Shown here: positions 46,736 to 59,044 of the stretch, one piece after another
How positions within the stretch are numbered: position 1 is the stretch's first letter
Layout: every line of letters starts with the position of its first letter
NCBI RefSeq assembly: GCF_042242105.1
Contig: NC_092024.1
Span: 6,312,001-6,376,000 of the forward strand
Source: Pempheris klunzingeri
Taxonomy: Eukaryota > Chordata > Actinopteri > Acropomatiformes > Pempheridae
DNA length: 64,000 nt
Reading direction: 5' to 3'
Notes under the pieces: model-generated
The model's database searches: none
Told to the model about the DNA's origin: nothing
The model's input: only the letters and a program-made list of their open reading frames with translations
Made by a program: the position numbers and the translations under genes

Positions 46736-48480
46736 TTCCTCAGATGTTAGAAGAGACCAAAAAAAAAAGACACTTGATTGCAGTAGACAGTCTTCCCACG
46801 TACAGATGGGGAAGGAGAACCAGAGAGGTAATAAAGACAATAACTCTAAACAAAAGAGTTGTAGAGAGTCAGCATGGCAAAATGCTTCGCCGAACTACGC
46901 TCTGTAGGGTATTGTTGTAGGGAAGTGGGGGGTGGACGTGGGGGGATGGGGTGAGGCGGATTACTACATACCACTGCTGCCCTGTCCCCAGTTGCAGGAG
47001 GCACCCTGTAAGTAAGATGGGCAGCAGGGCTGCACAAGAGGGGATTACCACTCACGTGGAGTTGCTTGCAGGTTGGGCTCTGGCCAACAAGCAAAACATT
47101 ACAAAAGTGAAGTTGAGCTGATGCCTGAACTTCACCAGCAAGCCGTGACGGGCGCTGTCACAAATACACCACCACAAATGAGATCCATTCCTCTTCTGTG
47201 GCGGTAAACTGTCAAGCAATATTTCATCTGTAGAGAACAATTTGCCCCTGTGTGCTTTACAATAACATATGACACCCTCGAAAGACCTCCTCGTGACTGT
47301 CAAAGCACCACCAGACCTCCCCCATCTCTCCAGCAGACACAGTGTCCCAAACTCAACTGGGAAACATGGAGGGCTGGATAGAGTCCCATGGGCCTATTCG
47401 ATCTTTGCCCCAGGAGTAACCAGGTTTGAGGTGGAGCTAGTCAACTACCTTAGGGACTGGACCCCACCCAGTGGTCACAAGAACTTTGTGAGAAGATTAC
47501 TGTACTTTTCCTTCTTACATTTTCATTGTTTTTTTTGTGAAATAATGGATTCTTTGATCTTGTTGGGCCTCAAAGAGTTATTTAAATGAACGCTTTAAAT
47601 GAAACCTATTCAGTCATGGCCATCAGTTCTTGGTGACATAATTCTATTATGATACAATTGCTGCGGTGGAGTGTGGGAGGGAGGCGGATTGGGGGGGGGT
47701 GAGAATTATAATTCATGAATGTCCCTCGAAGTGAACTGTCCCTCAATTCTCTCCTTGTGTGCTGCCTTTGCTGTCTTTTGAGGTTATGTACTGCACAGCT
47801 CCCTATTCCCAGATCTGTGGGTAGCATGGGTGTTGAAGAGCACAGTTGATATGTATTCCTCTAGGTTCTCCAGTCAGTGCGCTGGAAGCAGTCCTGCAGC
47901 TGTAAGGATGCTCCCTCTGGCCAGGTTTTAATTGTATAATTATGTGTTGGTGTTTCTCAATCATGGAGCAGTAAGCTGGGGTTAAAAACAGTGACAGTCT
48001 GAGGTGCAGCAGGGGAGGGGCTCTGCATGCCTTTGGGATGTAGAAATAAACACAATCCAGTGCTGTTCAAACCCTGGAAGCTCAGTCCTCAGATTGACAC
48101 CATTATAGTCAGCAGCCACTATGAAAGCCGCCTGGATATAAGATCATAAACACCGTTACTGCGTCATAATGCCAGTGTGAAGTACGTTCAATTTCTCAGA
48201 GACTTCCATACAGTCAGATTTCTTGCGTCAGTTTGTAGCTTCTGTTGATAATGACTCGTTGTGTGTCCAGCAGCAGAGGCTTTGCATGAACATTTTCATG
48301 AACTGTGAGTTGTGATGCTGAAAAGTCTCCATTATCACTCTACAGTTTTTTACCACATGCTGAGCTGACCCACAACACCTGAAACAAATGTCATTTCCCC
48401 TTCATGAATGACTTCTGCTCTACAATTTCGTTTAACTCTGAAAGCTTCTTCGTTTTTCCAGGGGATGGGGCATTTGATTT
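46736..48480. other. Intergenic between divergent RRH and COX8
   Basis: Immediately upstream of the RRH ATG is its 5' UTR and promoter. 47419-47475 is a short relic of the 3895-5440 repeat family (AGGTTTGAGGTGGAGCTAGT). The rest is unrecognised. Confidence 0.4.
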
Positions 48481-48499
48481 ACGACCCAGTCTAGGGGAG

Positions 48500-49015
48500 C
48501 TGGGACACAACATAAAAGAGTAAGAAAAAACAAACTTTGTCTCCAAATCAAATTTACCAATTTATTTGTAACAACAGAAAGAGGCCTGACGTGCAGGTAA
48601 AAAGATCCAAGAACAAAACCAAAATAGTGCAATATATGTACAGTCAAACAAATGAACAATCAAAACCACCACCCAAACTACAAACCTAATCAGAGCACCA
48701 CTAGCAATCTACTACAAAACCGATCTGAGGACAAAGTTCACAATAAAGTTTACAATCTAGCTGCTGTTAAGCCGAGGTTCCCCCTGGTGACTGGAACTCC
48801 CTGGATTTAAATCCTTGGATGCTGCTGGAGGAACCAATCACACCTGTTCGCTGGTCGGAGGTGGGCAGGACCAACACAGCTGCTAAAAAAAAAGAAAACA
48901 CTCACTCCGACACAACACAAGAACCAAACCAAAAGGACAACACAGGACCACACAGAAAACAAGAACACATAACAGAACAAAAACGTCCAGGGCCGTAACA
49001 GAAGGCATTATCAGA
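48500..49015. repeat. Unclassified dispersed repeat
   Basis: A/C-rich sequence with GTTCCCCCTGGTGACTGGAA, AACCAATCACACCTGTTCGC and AACAGAACAAAAACGTCCAG, in the style of fish repeats whose 3' side lists AACAC/ACAGG words. Family not assigned. Confidence 0.45.
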
Positions 49016-49034
49016 GTTACACTGGATGGTTAAA

Positions 49035-49290
49035 TCTCAATCAATCAATCTTCATTTCATAGCACCTCAAAATGAAGGACCTGGCAGCTTTCTGTCGGGG
49101 TCTGTGTTGGGTGTTGGTGGGACAGAGACAGAGGGTGGTGGGTGGGAGGACAAACAACAAGCACAATAATAATAGGAACTACGTTACTGATAATAGGAAT
49201 ATAACTCATAATGAGCAATGTGGCAACAATGAACAGCCTGATAATAAGAAATATATGAATAATAATAACATGACGAATAGTAAAAAGTGA
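49035..49290 (-). mobile_element. Degraded copy of the (TGAT)n-tailed retroelement
   Basis: AATCAATCAATCTTCATTTCATAGC-like start, then CTTTCTGTCGGGGTCTGTGT, GGACAGAGACAGAGGGTGG and AATAATA-rich sequence, as in the longer copy at 62338-62640 but with an internal deletion. Same orientation. Confidence 0.6.
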
Positions 49291-50709
49291 AAAGTGGTGG
49301 TGGCAGATGATCCATGGAAACCAGAGAACCACAGCCAGCCGGAACGGCAGCCACAATCCACAGGAACCTGAGAGATGAGAGTCTAGAGAATCTGCCCCCT
49401 GGACCCAGACTGGAAGAAGAATGAAGACACATGTGGAACATCTGTTCTGTGTACTTTTACAGACGCTCTGTTGGCGCTTTTCATGCCCTTGTGTTTTTGA
49501 TCTGTGGTTGCTGGGAGGTGTAAAGGCAGAAGAGAACAAAATCACGACAGCACATGCAGATGCTGCGGCAGGTAGCACCTCCAACATTCGCTGCATTTTT
49601 GTTTTCATTCATTCCTTTTTTTGACTTGATAGCTTCCACATACAGTATGTTACCTTCGACAGAAATACACTCATCTGCACTGAAAACGAAGTGCCACATT
49701 GGACTCAGAGCAGACAACCTAAACATGATTATTGCCCAGCGTGATTATTATGTGAGCAGCCAGCCAGACTAACTGGACAGAGCGCTGCCACGGGTGGTGC
49801 GACCGCCCCCGGAGGAGAGGGAAGAGAGGCTGCTCCTGGTTAATGTCCAGTCGCTGGAAACTTGAATGAACAAAATGGGACTCAGGCTGGCCCAGGAATG
49901 GTTATGTCTGCGTCTTTAAAGACCGGCTCCATCCACAAGGTCAAGCTACTGCGCTTGATGGGGATAAATCTGAAATGATGAATGAAGTCTTGTTGATATT
50001 AATCTTCTCTTTAAAACTTCTTTCTATCTCTATCTCTTTCTCTCTGAATCGTACTTCTGGTGCTCACGTATGGATAATATATATAAATATATAAAGAGGG
50101 TTATTCAACTAAAATTCCAAAAGGTCCAGTCAGAGAAGATTTATTAAAGCAAAGGTCCAGGACATCATACTGTCTAACTTGAGTTAGTGTGATATATGGT
50201 GATGTAGCCTAGTAGTTATAGTATCAACGTCAGCATGTGATCAATAACTGACTGTCAAATCAAATAGATTCAGTATGATTCAAAAACATTTTGACAACAT
50301 TTATTGTCACTTAACATTTAAGTGAACAGACACATAATACTGTAGAGAGGTAGAACGTTCTTGTCTCATTAAATCAAAGGGCTGCATTTAGAAAAAAGAG
50401 AAATAAATAAGATCGTTTTTGAATAATAAATAAAATAATAATATGCATCTTAAAATAAAGTTCAGAACTTGAGAAAAACAAAGTTTAGCAGCAGCTTGTC
50501 GTCTGTCCCTCGCCTCTGAACTTCTGTCTGAATGCAGAGCTGAAATGGTTAGCAAATGCAGAAACTTCTTTGGCTGAGTAGCGTCACGTGGGATGGCTCA
50601 ACTCGAATGCAATTGGTCTGTGCAATGCCGTAAACACTAGAAAAGCTGCGCCGGTTAAAATAGAAGCGTCTCGTCCAAATTAAAATCTCCTTATAATTTA
50701 TTGATAATA

Positions 50710-50780
50710 GGTCCGGGTCCGTGTAGAAAGGCGTCTGTGCCCGGACCCGGACCGCGGCCCGCCAGTTAGTGACCTATGGC
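50710..50780. mobile_element. GC-rich hairpin resembling a hAT (Charlie/Zaphod-like) terminus
   Basis: A perfect 12-bp inverted repeat GGTCCGGGTCCG (50710-50721) and CGGACCCGGACC (50742-50753), loop 20 nt, followed by GCGGCCCGCCAGTTAGTGAC. This arrangement recalls the CCGCGG-rich subterminal ends of hAT elements. The partner end was not found. It lies about 240 bases upstream of the COX8 ATG. Confidence 0.45.
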
Positions 50781-50809
50781 CTAGAAAGAAGGATCTAGAA
50801 CAAATGCGC

Positions 50810-50992
50810 AGTGATGGACTCGCTCCAGAGGGACGGAAACATCCGGGACAGCAGGTGGCACGATGCGACTCGTGCGGTAGTTATCTCCGGTAAGGAGAGG
50901 AAAGGAAACGACCTTTGCATTGATCCACTTCCTCTTCACACCGAACCAGATTCTACAGTCGACAAGGTCTGTCTTTACCCTAGCAGATAGTC
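50810..50992 (+). promoter_or_regulatory. cox8: COX8 proximal promoter and 5' UTR
   Basis: CpG-richer than its surroundings, without a TATA box. It contains ETS-type cores (GACGGAAACATCCGGGA near 50833 and CACTTCCTC near 50926), in keeping with the ETS/GABP control known for respiratory-chain genes. The transcription start itself cannot be placed. Confidence 0.45.
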
Positions 50993-52699
50993 ATGTCGGG
51001 GCTTCTGAGGACTGTCGCTAGCCGTGCTGCTCCCGCCATTCGGGGATTCACCGTCATCCCGAAGGCTAACATCGCCTCTAGAGCACCCAAAGGAAAGCTG
51101 GGCGCACTCGTAAGTCTGTTGTTGTCCTCTAACCCAGCTTGGGCCCATGCTAACTGGATGGCTAAGCTAGCAGCTAGTGGCTGTCATTGGCCGACGAGGT
51201 CAAAGTGAGCGGGGAGTGTTTGCATGTGTTCAGTTCTACAGAGCAACAGATTTCATTAACCTCAGTAATCCACCTGAATGCCTGCACACTCCTAAAGCAC
51301 CGTTAGTCACCGCTCACCACTTTAACATGAGCAGTTCCTCTCCGAGCTAACGGAAGCTAGGCTAGCTCTTCTCCTTCTGTCCTCACTGACATTAAACCGT
51401 GTTATCAAACTTTCGGTGTAATGGCGCCATTTTCAGGGACAGTTGGGACAGTTGGACGTACATGAGAGGTAAAGCCAGACATTTCAACACAAGAGCTGGA
51501 GAACTTTACTTCGTGGCCACTCTCGTTAGAATAGAAGTGTTAGCAGCTAATGGCGACAGTGATCACATCAACATCAGCACTTGTTCCTGACGGACACAGT
51601 GGGATGTTCAGTGTGTCAGTCTTATATGAATATCAGTTTAGTTACATCACCCATGTGTATGTCCAAAGACAGCCACTGACCCCCACCCCCACACACATAT
51701 AACTGAACAGTGGTGGTGACGCCCCTCTCAAATGACCTTTGGCCCCACGGTTTGCTGAGAGCTCCTCAGTGAGCTGATGGGAGGTTGCCACTGGCAACGC
51801 TTGTTGTTTTGACTGAGGAAGTGATGTCAAGTGATGTTTCACACTCACACAAGTACTGGCACTGTATGACAGTAAGAGGCAGGGCTGCTGTATTAGCAGG
51901 CAGCAGAGAAAGGATCGGCTAATGTTCTTCAGGAGGTTGAGAATTTCATTCAGAAAGGATGACCTGTGAGAGGATGGGTCCTAACGCTTCTTCAGAAACT
52001 AATTACTCAGATATTAGAGCTGTAAGGACTGATTTTCATTATAGATTCATCCGTTTGTCTTTTAGTCAGTAAAATGGAGACAATGGGGAAAAATATCAGT
52101 CTCACTTTCCCAGAGTTCAAACTTGACGTCCTCATGTGTCTAGTTTTGTTGGACCAGCAGTCCAAAACCCAAAGATTCACTTTTAGGTTATAAATCCTCA
52201 TACCTGAGGAACTGCAAATGGACATTGTTGGGACTTTTTGCTTGATCACTTTCGTCAATGTTAATTGATTAGCACCAGGCTTTATTAGTCTTAATCTTTA
52301 TTAGTAACTAAATAGTTTATATTAGATTGATTCAACAGAGCACACAGTGAGTCAAGAATTTTATTTTCCCATATTCAAAGAGAGGCATTCAAATAGTTGG
52401 TAAAACCCTGTGTTCCCAGTCTGCTTATGGAAAAGCTACACATACAGCATGTCCAATAAAGTGAGCATGTGTCTAGATACAGATAAAACTCCACAAGTGT
52501 GGCTTCAAACACACTTTACACGGTGTGATTAATGTCTTGTTTTACGCAGTAGTGAAGATGCTGATTGGTTGTCAGCTGACTGAATCCTCTGTCTCCTGTC
52601 CAGGAAACAGCCATTGGACTCGGTGGGTTCTCCCTGGCCATCCTAGGACCATCCGGATGGGTCCTGGCACACTTGGAGGACTACAAGAAGAGAGAGTAG
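50993..52699 (+). CDS. cox8: Cytochrome c oxidase subunit 8, mitochondrial
   Basis: Coding exons 50993-51109 and 52604-52699, phase 0 junction, 70 aa (human COX8A 69). Subunit 8 is a small nuclear-encoded single-helix subunit of respiratory complex IV in the inner mitochondrial membrane. Residues 1 to ~25 form an Arg-rich, acid-free mitochondrial presequence (MSGLLRTVASRAAPAIRGF). The mature part begins near the conserved P-K-GKLG motif, followed by a hydrophobic helix (ETAIGLGGFSLAILGPSGWV) and the conserved tail LAHLEDYKKRE. I cannot firmly separate the 8A and 8B paralogs from sequence alone. A 1.5-kb intron separates presequence/linker from the membrane helix. No breaks. Confidence 0.93.
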
Positions 52700-52925
52700 A
52701 CATTTTAACAGTCTCATACCTGGTGTATCCTGTCTCCAGCAACAACCTGGGACCATCATCACTATGTTCCACTGCAGAGAAGGCTATGGAACAAGTTTTA
52801 CCTTCACTCTTCTACCTCTCTACGATTCCACTCCACATCCTAGGCAGAAACCAACTGTTTTCAAAAACACTGACTCTGAAACATTGAATACCTTAAACTG
52901 TATTCCTAAATGAGTATGTTACAAG

Positions 52926-52931
52926 ATTAAA
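52926..52931 (+). terminator. cox8: COX8 candidate polyadenylation signal ATTAAA
   Basis: ATTAAA variant signal 227 nt after the COX8 stop; no AATAAA was seen closer. Confidence 0.35.
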
Positions 52932-53639
52932 TTTTAAAACAACTGTCTTGCTTGTTATGTGTATATTGTGTCCTCTGGATAAGGTTTTTATTTGGAACAT
53001 TACTGACTCTGTTAAACAGGATCCATTGGTTGTGCTCAAAATAACTTCAGCTAATAAGGAAGAACAAATACTAAGAATACAGAGCAAAGATGTTCTGAGA
53101 ATGCTGAAGATTAACCACAACCTCTAGAAAGAAAAACACAAGTAGACTGATCTGCAGTGGTGAAAAAAGAAATTGTTCATGTTGCTTTGTAAAATCTTTA
53201 TAAGCTATCAACTAAAGTAAATGTAGAGAAGTTGAAGTATAAAGTAACTTAACACACACCCTCCCAGGTGCATGCTGGTCCTATACCTGCCTACCCACAA
53301 AATCTGAGGTTCCCATAGTGCTGCCCAACTCTTACATGCCAAAACAAATTGTAGACTAAACACAAACACTAAGCCTAGTCTAAATCTAATTCAGAGTAAT
53401 CAATAACTCAAAATGCACACTTAAAGAAACTAACAGACACTGATTATTGTCTGAGGGCAGACCTCCGCATGTGGCTGATACAAGCTCTAGGAATAATATG
53501 TAATAATATATAATATAATAAGGACTGAAGATCTTATGACAGGAGTTCTTGCTAATTTACCATTTGCATATTAATGGTCTCTCAGTAACGGAGGCACATC
53601 CAGACGATCATTAACCTGCTAGTATTTATTAGTCAACTC

Positions 53640-53945
53640 ATGGTGTTTAAGTTAGCAGCCTGTTCGTCCATATTAATATGCACATTAGACTTGTTCCATC
53701 ATTATCTGGGAAGAGCACCACTTTATGCAAAGGTACTGGGAACACCGTCACCTCCCCACCTCTGACCAAGATACAGTCCCCTGTAGCAGTATCAGCTGTA
53801 AAAGGCAGCACAGATGTTAAAATGAAAGAGTCGAAGGCACCAGAATCTCTCAAGACTAACTGGAACTCTTTTATCCCTTCCTATCAAGGATACAAACCCA
53901 TCACTGACATATTTCCAGTAGCCTGGATCAATTGACTTCTCCAGA
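53640..53945 (-). mobile_element. Gypsy (Ty3)-type LTR retrotransposon fragment, protease region
   Basis: Minus-strand translation recalls the aspartic-protease region of fish Gypsy-type elements: DGFVSLIGRDKRVP (~53890) and, after a frame change, RDSGAFDSFILTSVLPF, with the DSG/DTG active-site triad, then VPLHKVVLF. Two frames are needed and neither LTR nor RT is seen nearby, so it is a broken relic. Flanks 53000-53640 and 53945-54380 show no gene. Confidence 0.5.
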
Positions 53946-54399
53946 CTCAGGACGGAGAGCAGATGCAAGATGCAGATGCAAAACAGCATCTTAGAAGCCC
54001 AAAACATTCCTCATGTACCAAAATGTGGCCAAGCATACCGGGAAGAACCTGGGCGGCTTAACTGACACCTCATCGCTCCTTCCATCTCTTAGTGGGCTTA
54101 ACACAACACTATTAAAGAATCCTTAAATATTAATAATAATAATAATGGAAAGCAAGACATTTTATCATAGTTTGGTGATAGTGAATACAAATATGTGAAA
54201 GAAAATGTGTTCATGAAATCAAAAGGAATGAAATAGGTAACTAACATGTTAATATGCTGGACTCATCAAGAGCAATCATTATTATCATTAGTTAGTAGTA
54301 GCAAAGATACTGGAGAACTATGTGACTCAACCACTTCTGGAAACCGTGTTTGGCAGCAGTGGCATTTTTGGTCCAAACGGACTTCCGTACATTCCAGAT

Positions 54400-54483
54400 C
54401 ACTTGACCGGTAGTTGATCATGTGACAAAACAGACGTCTGGCAGCGCTTGACTTCTCTTCAGATAACCAGCGGAGTTTAGCAG
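54400..54483 (+). other. gnpda2: Probable non-coding first exon of GNPDA2
   Basis: Sequence ending AGCGGAGTTTAGCAG followed by GTAAAA at 54484 looks like a 5' UTR exon donor. The coding exon has its own acceptor (TGTGCTCAG) ending at 54777, 12 nt before the ATG. The 5' limit is a guess. Confidence 0.4.
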
Positions 54484-54789
54484 GTAAAAACACGTCATTG
54501 TTGAATCATTTACTTCATGTTCACCTCCAGGTTAGCTGAGTGACGTTAGCTCACCTGTACATCCAGCTAAACTTGAACCAACCCGCTCCTGTTATAAAGT
54601 TGCCCCGCTGGCTAACGTTAGCCACCAAACTCCACTGGGAAATCTGACCATTTACCAGAGTCACGCGGACCATTTGCGTCTGCCTTCATAGTTTAATAGT
54701 GTTTGGGGATTTATTTTCTATAAAATCATTATACTGTAACAGCTTTGATACAGATATAGTTCTTAATATGTGCTCAGGCTGACGGTACA

Positions 54790-57700
54790 ATGAGGCTGGT
54801 CATCCTGGACGACTATGACCTGGCCAGTGAGTGGGCAGCTAAATACATCCGCAACAGAATCATCCAGTTCCAGCCCTCCGCTGACAGATACTTCACCCTG
54901 GGCCTGCCCACAGGTCAGTCCCTGTCTCAGGAACACTGGTGTTCTGGTTCTGGTGAGGCCAGTGTGTGAACTATGTCTGTGACCTCATCGGTGTTTAATG
55001 CTGTCTAATGACGTCTCTCGTGTCTTTCAGGAAGCACTCCGTTCGGCTGTTACCAGAATTTAATTGAATATTACAGAAAAGGAGACATTTCATTCAAATA
55101 TGTGAAAACCTTCAACATGGATGAATATGTAGGTGAGTTACAGGCTGAATGATTAGATTCATTCCATTCATCTTCAGAGTGAAGCATTATGGGTTAGTAA
55201 GCCATTTTGAAGTGTTTTATTATATTTAACACCTGACAGAAAGTAATCTGGCATTAAATCGGAGGTAGTCCATCACCCCCAGTCCTCTTGTGCTGTTATT
55301 GTCAGTCTTATTCTGGGCAGCACATCCCACTAATGCTTTAGATGACCTGTGTACTAACTGCATTCCGAACTGTTGCATGACCATACACCTAAGTTTGTTT
55401 CATTGTTTCCCAGAAAGTCTTGCAACCTTGTACATGAGAAGAGTGATAGAATGTTGAGGGCGAGCCCCCCGGGAGCACTTCTGGCACTGTGCAATGATCT
55501 AAGGCCCCCATACACTGTGAAAACAGGTTTATTTCACACAGAAATGGTCAAGGAATCACTGCGCACTGTCTCGCATGATATAAGTTTTGCCGCGTATTAG
55601 ACAGTGTGACAAAAGTATAGAAATATGCAGATTCACATCATTAGTAATCCTCACGCTGCTTCATTTCAACAAGCAGTCAAAGTCAAATTTAGATGATGTC
55701 ATCACTCAGGAATCATGTCATGTGACATTAGTAAACAGCAGCGGCTTCTTAGTAATGTGTGGAGAGATGAAAGAGTTTACTTCAGTTAGTTCTGGACATA
55801 CTTTAATGTCCCGAGGGCTCCGCAGCAGTTTGCTTTGTTGTTCATGCATATCTCCATATATCTGTTGCCATGAATCCAGCAGGCAGCGTTCAGGTCAAAA
55901 AAAAAAAGGGTGTCCCTCTTTTTCTCCAGGCCTCCCTCGTGCTCATCCGGAGAGCTATCACTCCTACATGTGGAACAACTTCTTCAAGCACATTGACATC
56001 GATCCAGCCAACGCCCACGTCCTGGATGGAAATGCACAAGACCTGGAGGCAGAGTGCCAGGCCTACGAGCAGAAGATTGCAGAAGCCGGAGGAATCGAGT
56101 TGTTCGTAGGAGGTCAGGCACATTAATATTAATATTGATATCGTTTTGTGTCATGGGTCAAACGGCCAGTAGCAGATGTCAAGGGGTTCACTTCGTCTCT
56201 TGTGTGATATAAAGCTTCCTCCTTTTTCCAGTCTCCGTCAGGCTCCTCTCATTGTTTTGCTGCAGGTATCGGTCCTGACGGTCACATCGCGTTCAATGAG
56301 CCAGGCTCCAGCCTTGTTTCCAGGACCAGAGTGAAAACCCTGGCAAAGGACACGATTTTGGCCAATGCTCGTTTTTTTGGCAATGACCTCTCTAAGGTTC
56401 CCACCATGGCTCTGACTGTGGGTGTAGGGACTGTCACGGACGCCAAGGAGGTCAGACTGAAAGGCAGTTAATTTAGTCCTCCTAATGCTCCTACTGTCCT
56501 GGGTTCACAGCAAGTATAACACTGTTGTCGTCCTCTGCTCAGGTCATGATTCTGATCACAGGAGCACACAAAGCCTTTGCTTTGTATAAAGCCATAGAGG
56601 AGGGAGTGAACCACATGTGGACCGTGTCGGCCTTCCAGCAGCATCCCCGCACCATCTTTGTTTGCGATGAAGACGCCACCCTGGAGCTACGAGTCAAAAC
56701 AGTCAAATACTTCAAAGGTACTCACTACACCGATGCCCTCCTTAAAACCTGAATCCACCTCGCTGCCTGCCACTGCCATGCAGCTAATGCTAGCTCGGGT
56801 AATAAGCCATGTCCTTCCCCCCCCATCCGAGGAGTTCACGACCGGAGGATTTATTTGAATTTGGATGAACTTGTGATGTAAACAACACAATGTTTTACTG
56901 GGGATGGCTTTCTGAGATGCTACAAGCTCGAGGATGGATTGGTACTGGCTGTTTGTGACTCGACTTCAGAGTTGGAAGCTTTAAGTTTTGTTCACGATGG
57001 CAACAGGCTAAGCAGGGCGCTCCAGAGCCCTTCTCCAGCCCCTCCTGGGAGACCCCAAGCCATTTCCATGCCAGATTTAATATATAACCCCGCTGGTGAG
57101 TTCTGGGTCCGCCCCGGGGTCTCTGTAGTTTATGTCTTTTGCTGTTTATTTGGAGGGTTATCCTGTTGACTTTGCTGTTAGCATTTTGCTTGGCTAATGT
57201 GGCTCGGCTTTGGAGAGCAGACAGTGCTCTGGATAGGGCAGCGCTGACATGGAGGTGGGTGGTCGGTGCCTGCTCAGTCCTGAGGGAGCCGACCGATCAG
57301 AGCAGACAAGGAGTGGCCATTAAAGAGCAGCATGTACAGTACGAGATGAATCATGCGTGTACTGAAAATGACAGCGTGTAAACCCCCAAAATACAAGCAC
57401 GACGCTGAAAATGAGCAGAACGCGTCCTCTGTAAAGAAGGTAAGACTCTTTTTAGGATTATTGGATTAGACTGCATTACATAGACTGCAACCCCACTTTG
57501 ACACCTTTCATTGTTCAGGTCTGTTTGGACTGGCATTAAAGCTGTCTGGTGCAGACCAAACAACCAGACCAGAACCTGGTGCAGTTGTCTGTCTGTGTGT
57601 GAAAGACAATCAGACCAAACCTCGTGGGGTGGTGATGACATGACTTCACAGATCACAGTGGACACATGCATTCTAATTTCTCATCATTCTCTAAAACTGA

Positions 57701-57907
57701 TGTGTGTTGTGTGATCCAGTGCACTGCAGATGAGGAAAGGCAATTCTGAAGGGTCTGTTTTTTTATTTTACATTCTGTGCACTAACTAGAGTCCTAACTT
57801 AGAGCTGTTAGTCTGCCCATAGCAACATCTGCTTTCCTTTCATTGTAGGTTTAATGCATGTCCATAATAAACTGGTGGACCCATTGCTCAGCATAAAGGA
57901 GCAGTAA
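54790..57907 (+). CDS. gnpda2: Glucosamine-6-phosphate deaminase/isomerase 2
   Basis: Coding exons 54790-54913, 55031-55132, 55930-56112, 56266-56450, 56543-56717, 57849-57907; phases close, 275 aa (human 276). The enzyme converts glucosamine-6-phosphate to fructose-6-phosphate plus ammonia in the cytosol, opposing the hexosamine pathway. Visible motifs: phosphate loop GLPTGSTP (39-46), catalytic Asp72 in [10 protein letters not shown], and [18 protein letters not shown] with Asp141, His143 and Glu148 of the active site. The C-terminus [20 protein letters not shown] matches GNPDA2 rather than GNPDA1, whose tail is longer. No breaks or odd codons. It lies 2.1 kb downstream of COX8 on the same strand. 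Confidence 0.96.
55133..55929. other. GNPDA2 intron 2, nothing recognised
   Basis: No repeat or coding similarity seen. Confidence 0.4.
56718..57848. other. GNPDA2 intron 5, nothing recognised
   Basis: Somewhat GC-richer than other introns in its middle part. I see no second exon with recognisable coding sequence. An alternative 3' end inside it cannot be excluded. Confidence 0.35.
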
Positions 57908-59015
57908 CACCAAGGAAGAGAACCAGGAGAGCTGAAGGTGTGAAGAACGGTCAGAGACCCCCGGATCCAACAGCCTCCTTACTCTGGTGTTCTGCCCCCC
58001 CCGAGGAGCTGCTGAGCCAGCGTTTGAGTGACTGTCCTGTTCTGTGCGTACTGTTCATTCATGAACTGCCTTTGGATAACGTGAGCTTCAGATTGTTCCG
58101 ATCATCAACGAGAGGGACATGATCGAGGCGTTTCGCATTTTAGATGTAATCATGAAATGTCTGGACTCATCAGCGGCGGAGATCACCCCACGGAGTTTCT
58201 TTGTTTCCCATTTAAAAGGATAGTACCAGCACCAGGTCTAGGCTGGCCCTCTTTGTTTTTGTTCAGGGTGAGAACTTTGAGGGCTACATTTAAAGTCATG
58301 GCAGTAAACATTAAGCCTTAATTTTGATTGGTGTGTGAAATGAAGCCAGTCTGCCTCTGTTCTCTGTGAATGTAACAATACTGTATATACATTTGATAAC
58401 TTTTCTTTATGTTAGCTTTGGTTGTTCATAAATCCACAGGGCGCAAACACCACATCTGTATTGCTGATAACTGTTAAAACCATTACATTTGGAACTTGCT
58501 AAACACAAATTAATGTAATCAAAAGAGACCCTTGGCAGTGGATACACATACACGTGAACTGTGTGTTGCCCAGCATATCCTCAGTGTACCAGTACCAAGT
58601 GCCAAGCATTCAAATACTCTCAAGTCAAGGGTCACTTATTAGTTTCGTACTGTGTCTTGAGGTTTTCATCAGTGGATGGAGTTTTCCCGCTCATTATCAG
58701 ACAGTATGAAACTTCAGTCACATGATAACAGGGGGCTGTCTTTGTTCAGAGACGGTGGTGTCTGGTGTGACGTGAGTGTCCGCTGACACATGGTCGATGA
58801 CCTTTGACCTCTTCGCTGTAGATTCTGTTTTGGTCTGTTCACACAGCTGATGTCTGAGTGTCTCAAGATGGTGAGATCTAGTTTTGGGTTCCAACATTCC
58901 TTCCTGCGTTTTCTCTTCTCCTGACGCCACTGTTTCTCAGCCTGTTACAGTTTTGACTCCCAGTCTGTGTTTTTGCACATATACCCTAGTTTGTAACTCC
59001 TTATTTTCTAATGAC

Positions 59016-59021
59016 AATAAA
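59016..59021 (+). terminator. gnpda2: GNPDA2 polyadenylation signal AATAAA
   Basis: AATAAA followed within 30 bases by TTGTTAAG/GT-rich sequence, 1.1 kb after the stop. It implies a long 3' UTR (57908 to about 59040). Confidence 0.5.
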
Positions 59022-59044
59022 ACTTTGTTAAGAAGCCTTCACAC

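Noticed and set aside
49057-49608. 183-codon minus-strand frame
   Set aside because: It overlaps a degraded retroelement copy, is low-complexity (Ile/His/Ser-rich) and matches no family.
53640-53945. Gypsy-type protease relic as a retrovirus
   Set aside because: Only a broken protease-like segment is present, without LTRs, RT, integrase or envelope.
55587-55929. Extension of GNPDA2 exon 3 to the left
   Set aside because: The acceptor at 55929 gives exact continuity from MDEYVG to LPRAHPESY; the upstream frame has no similarity.
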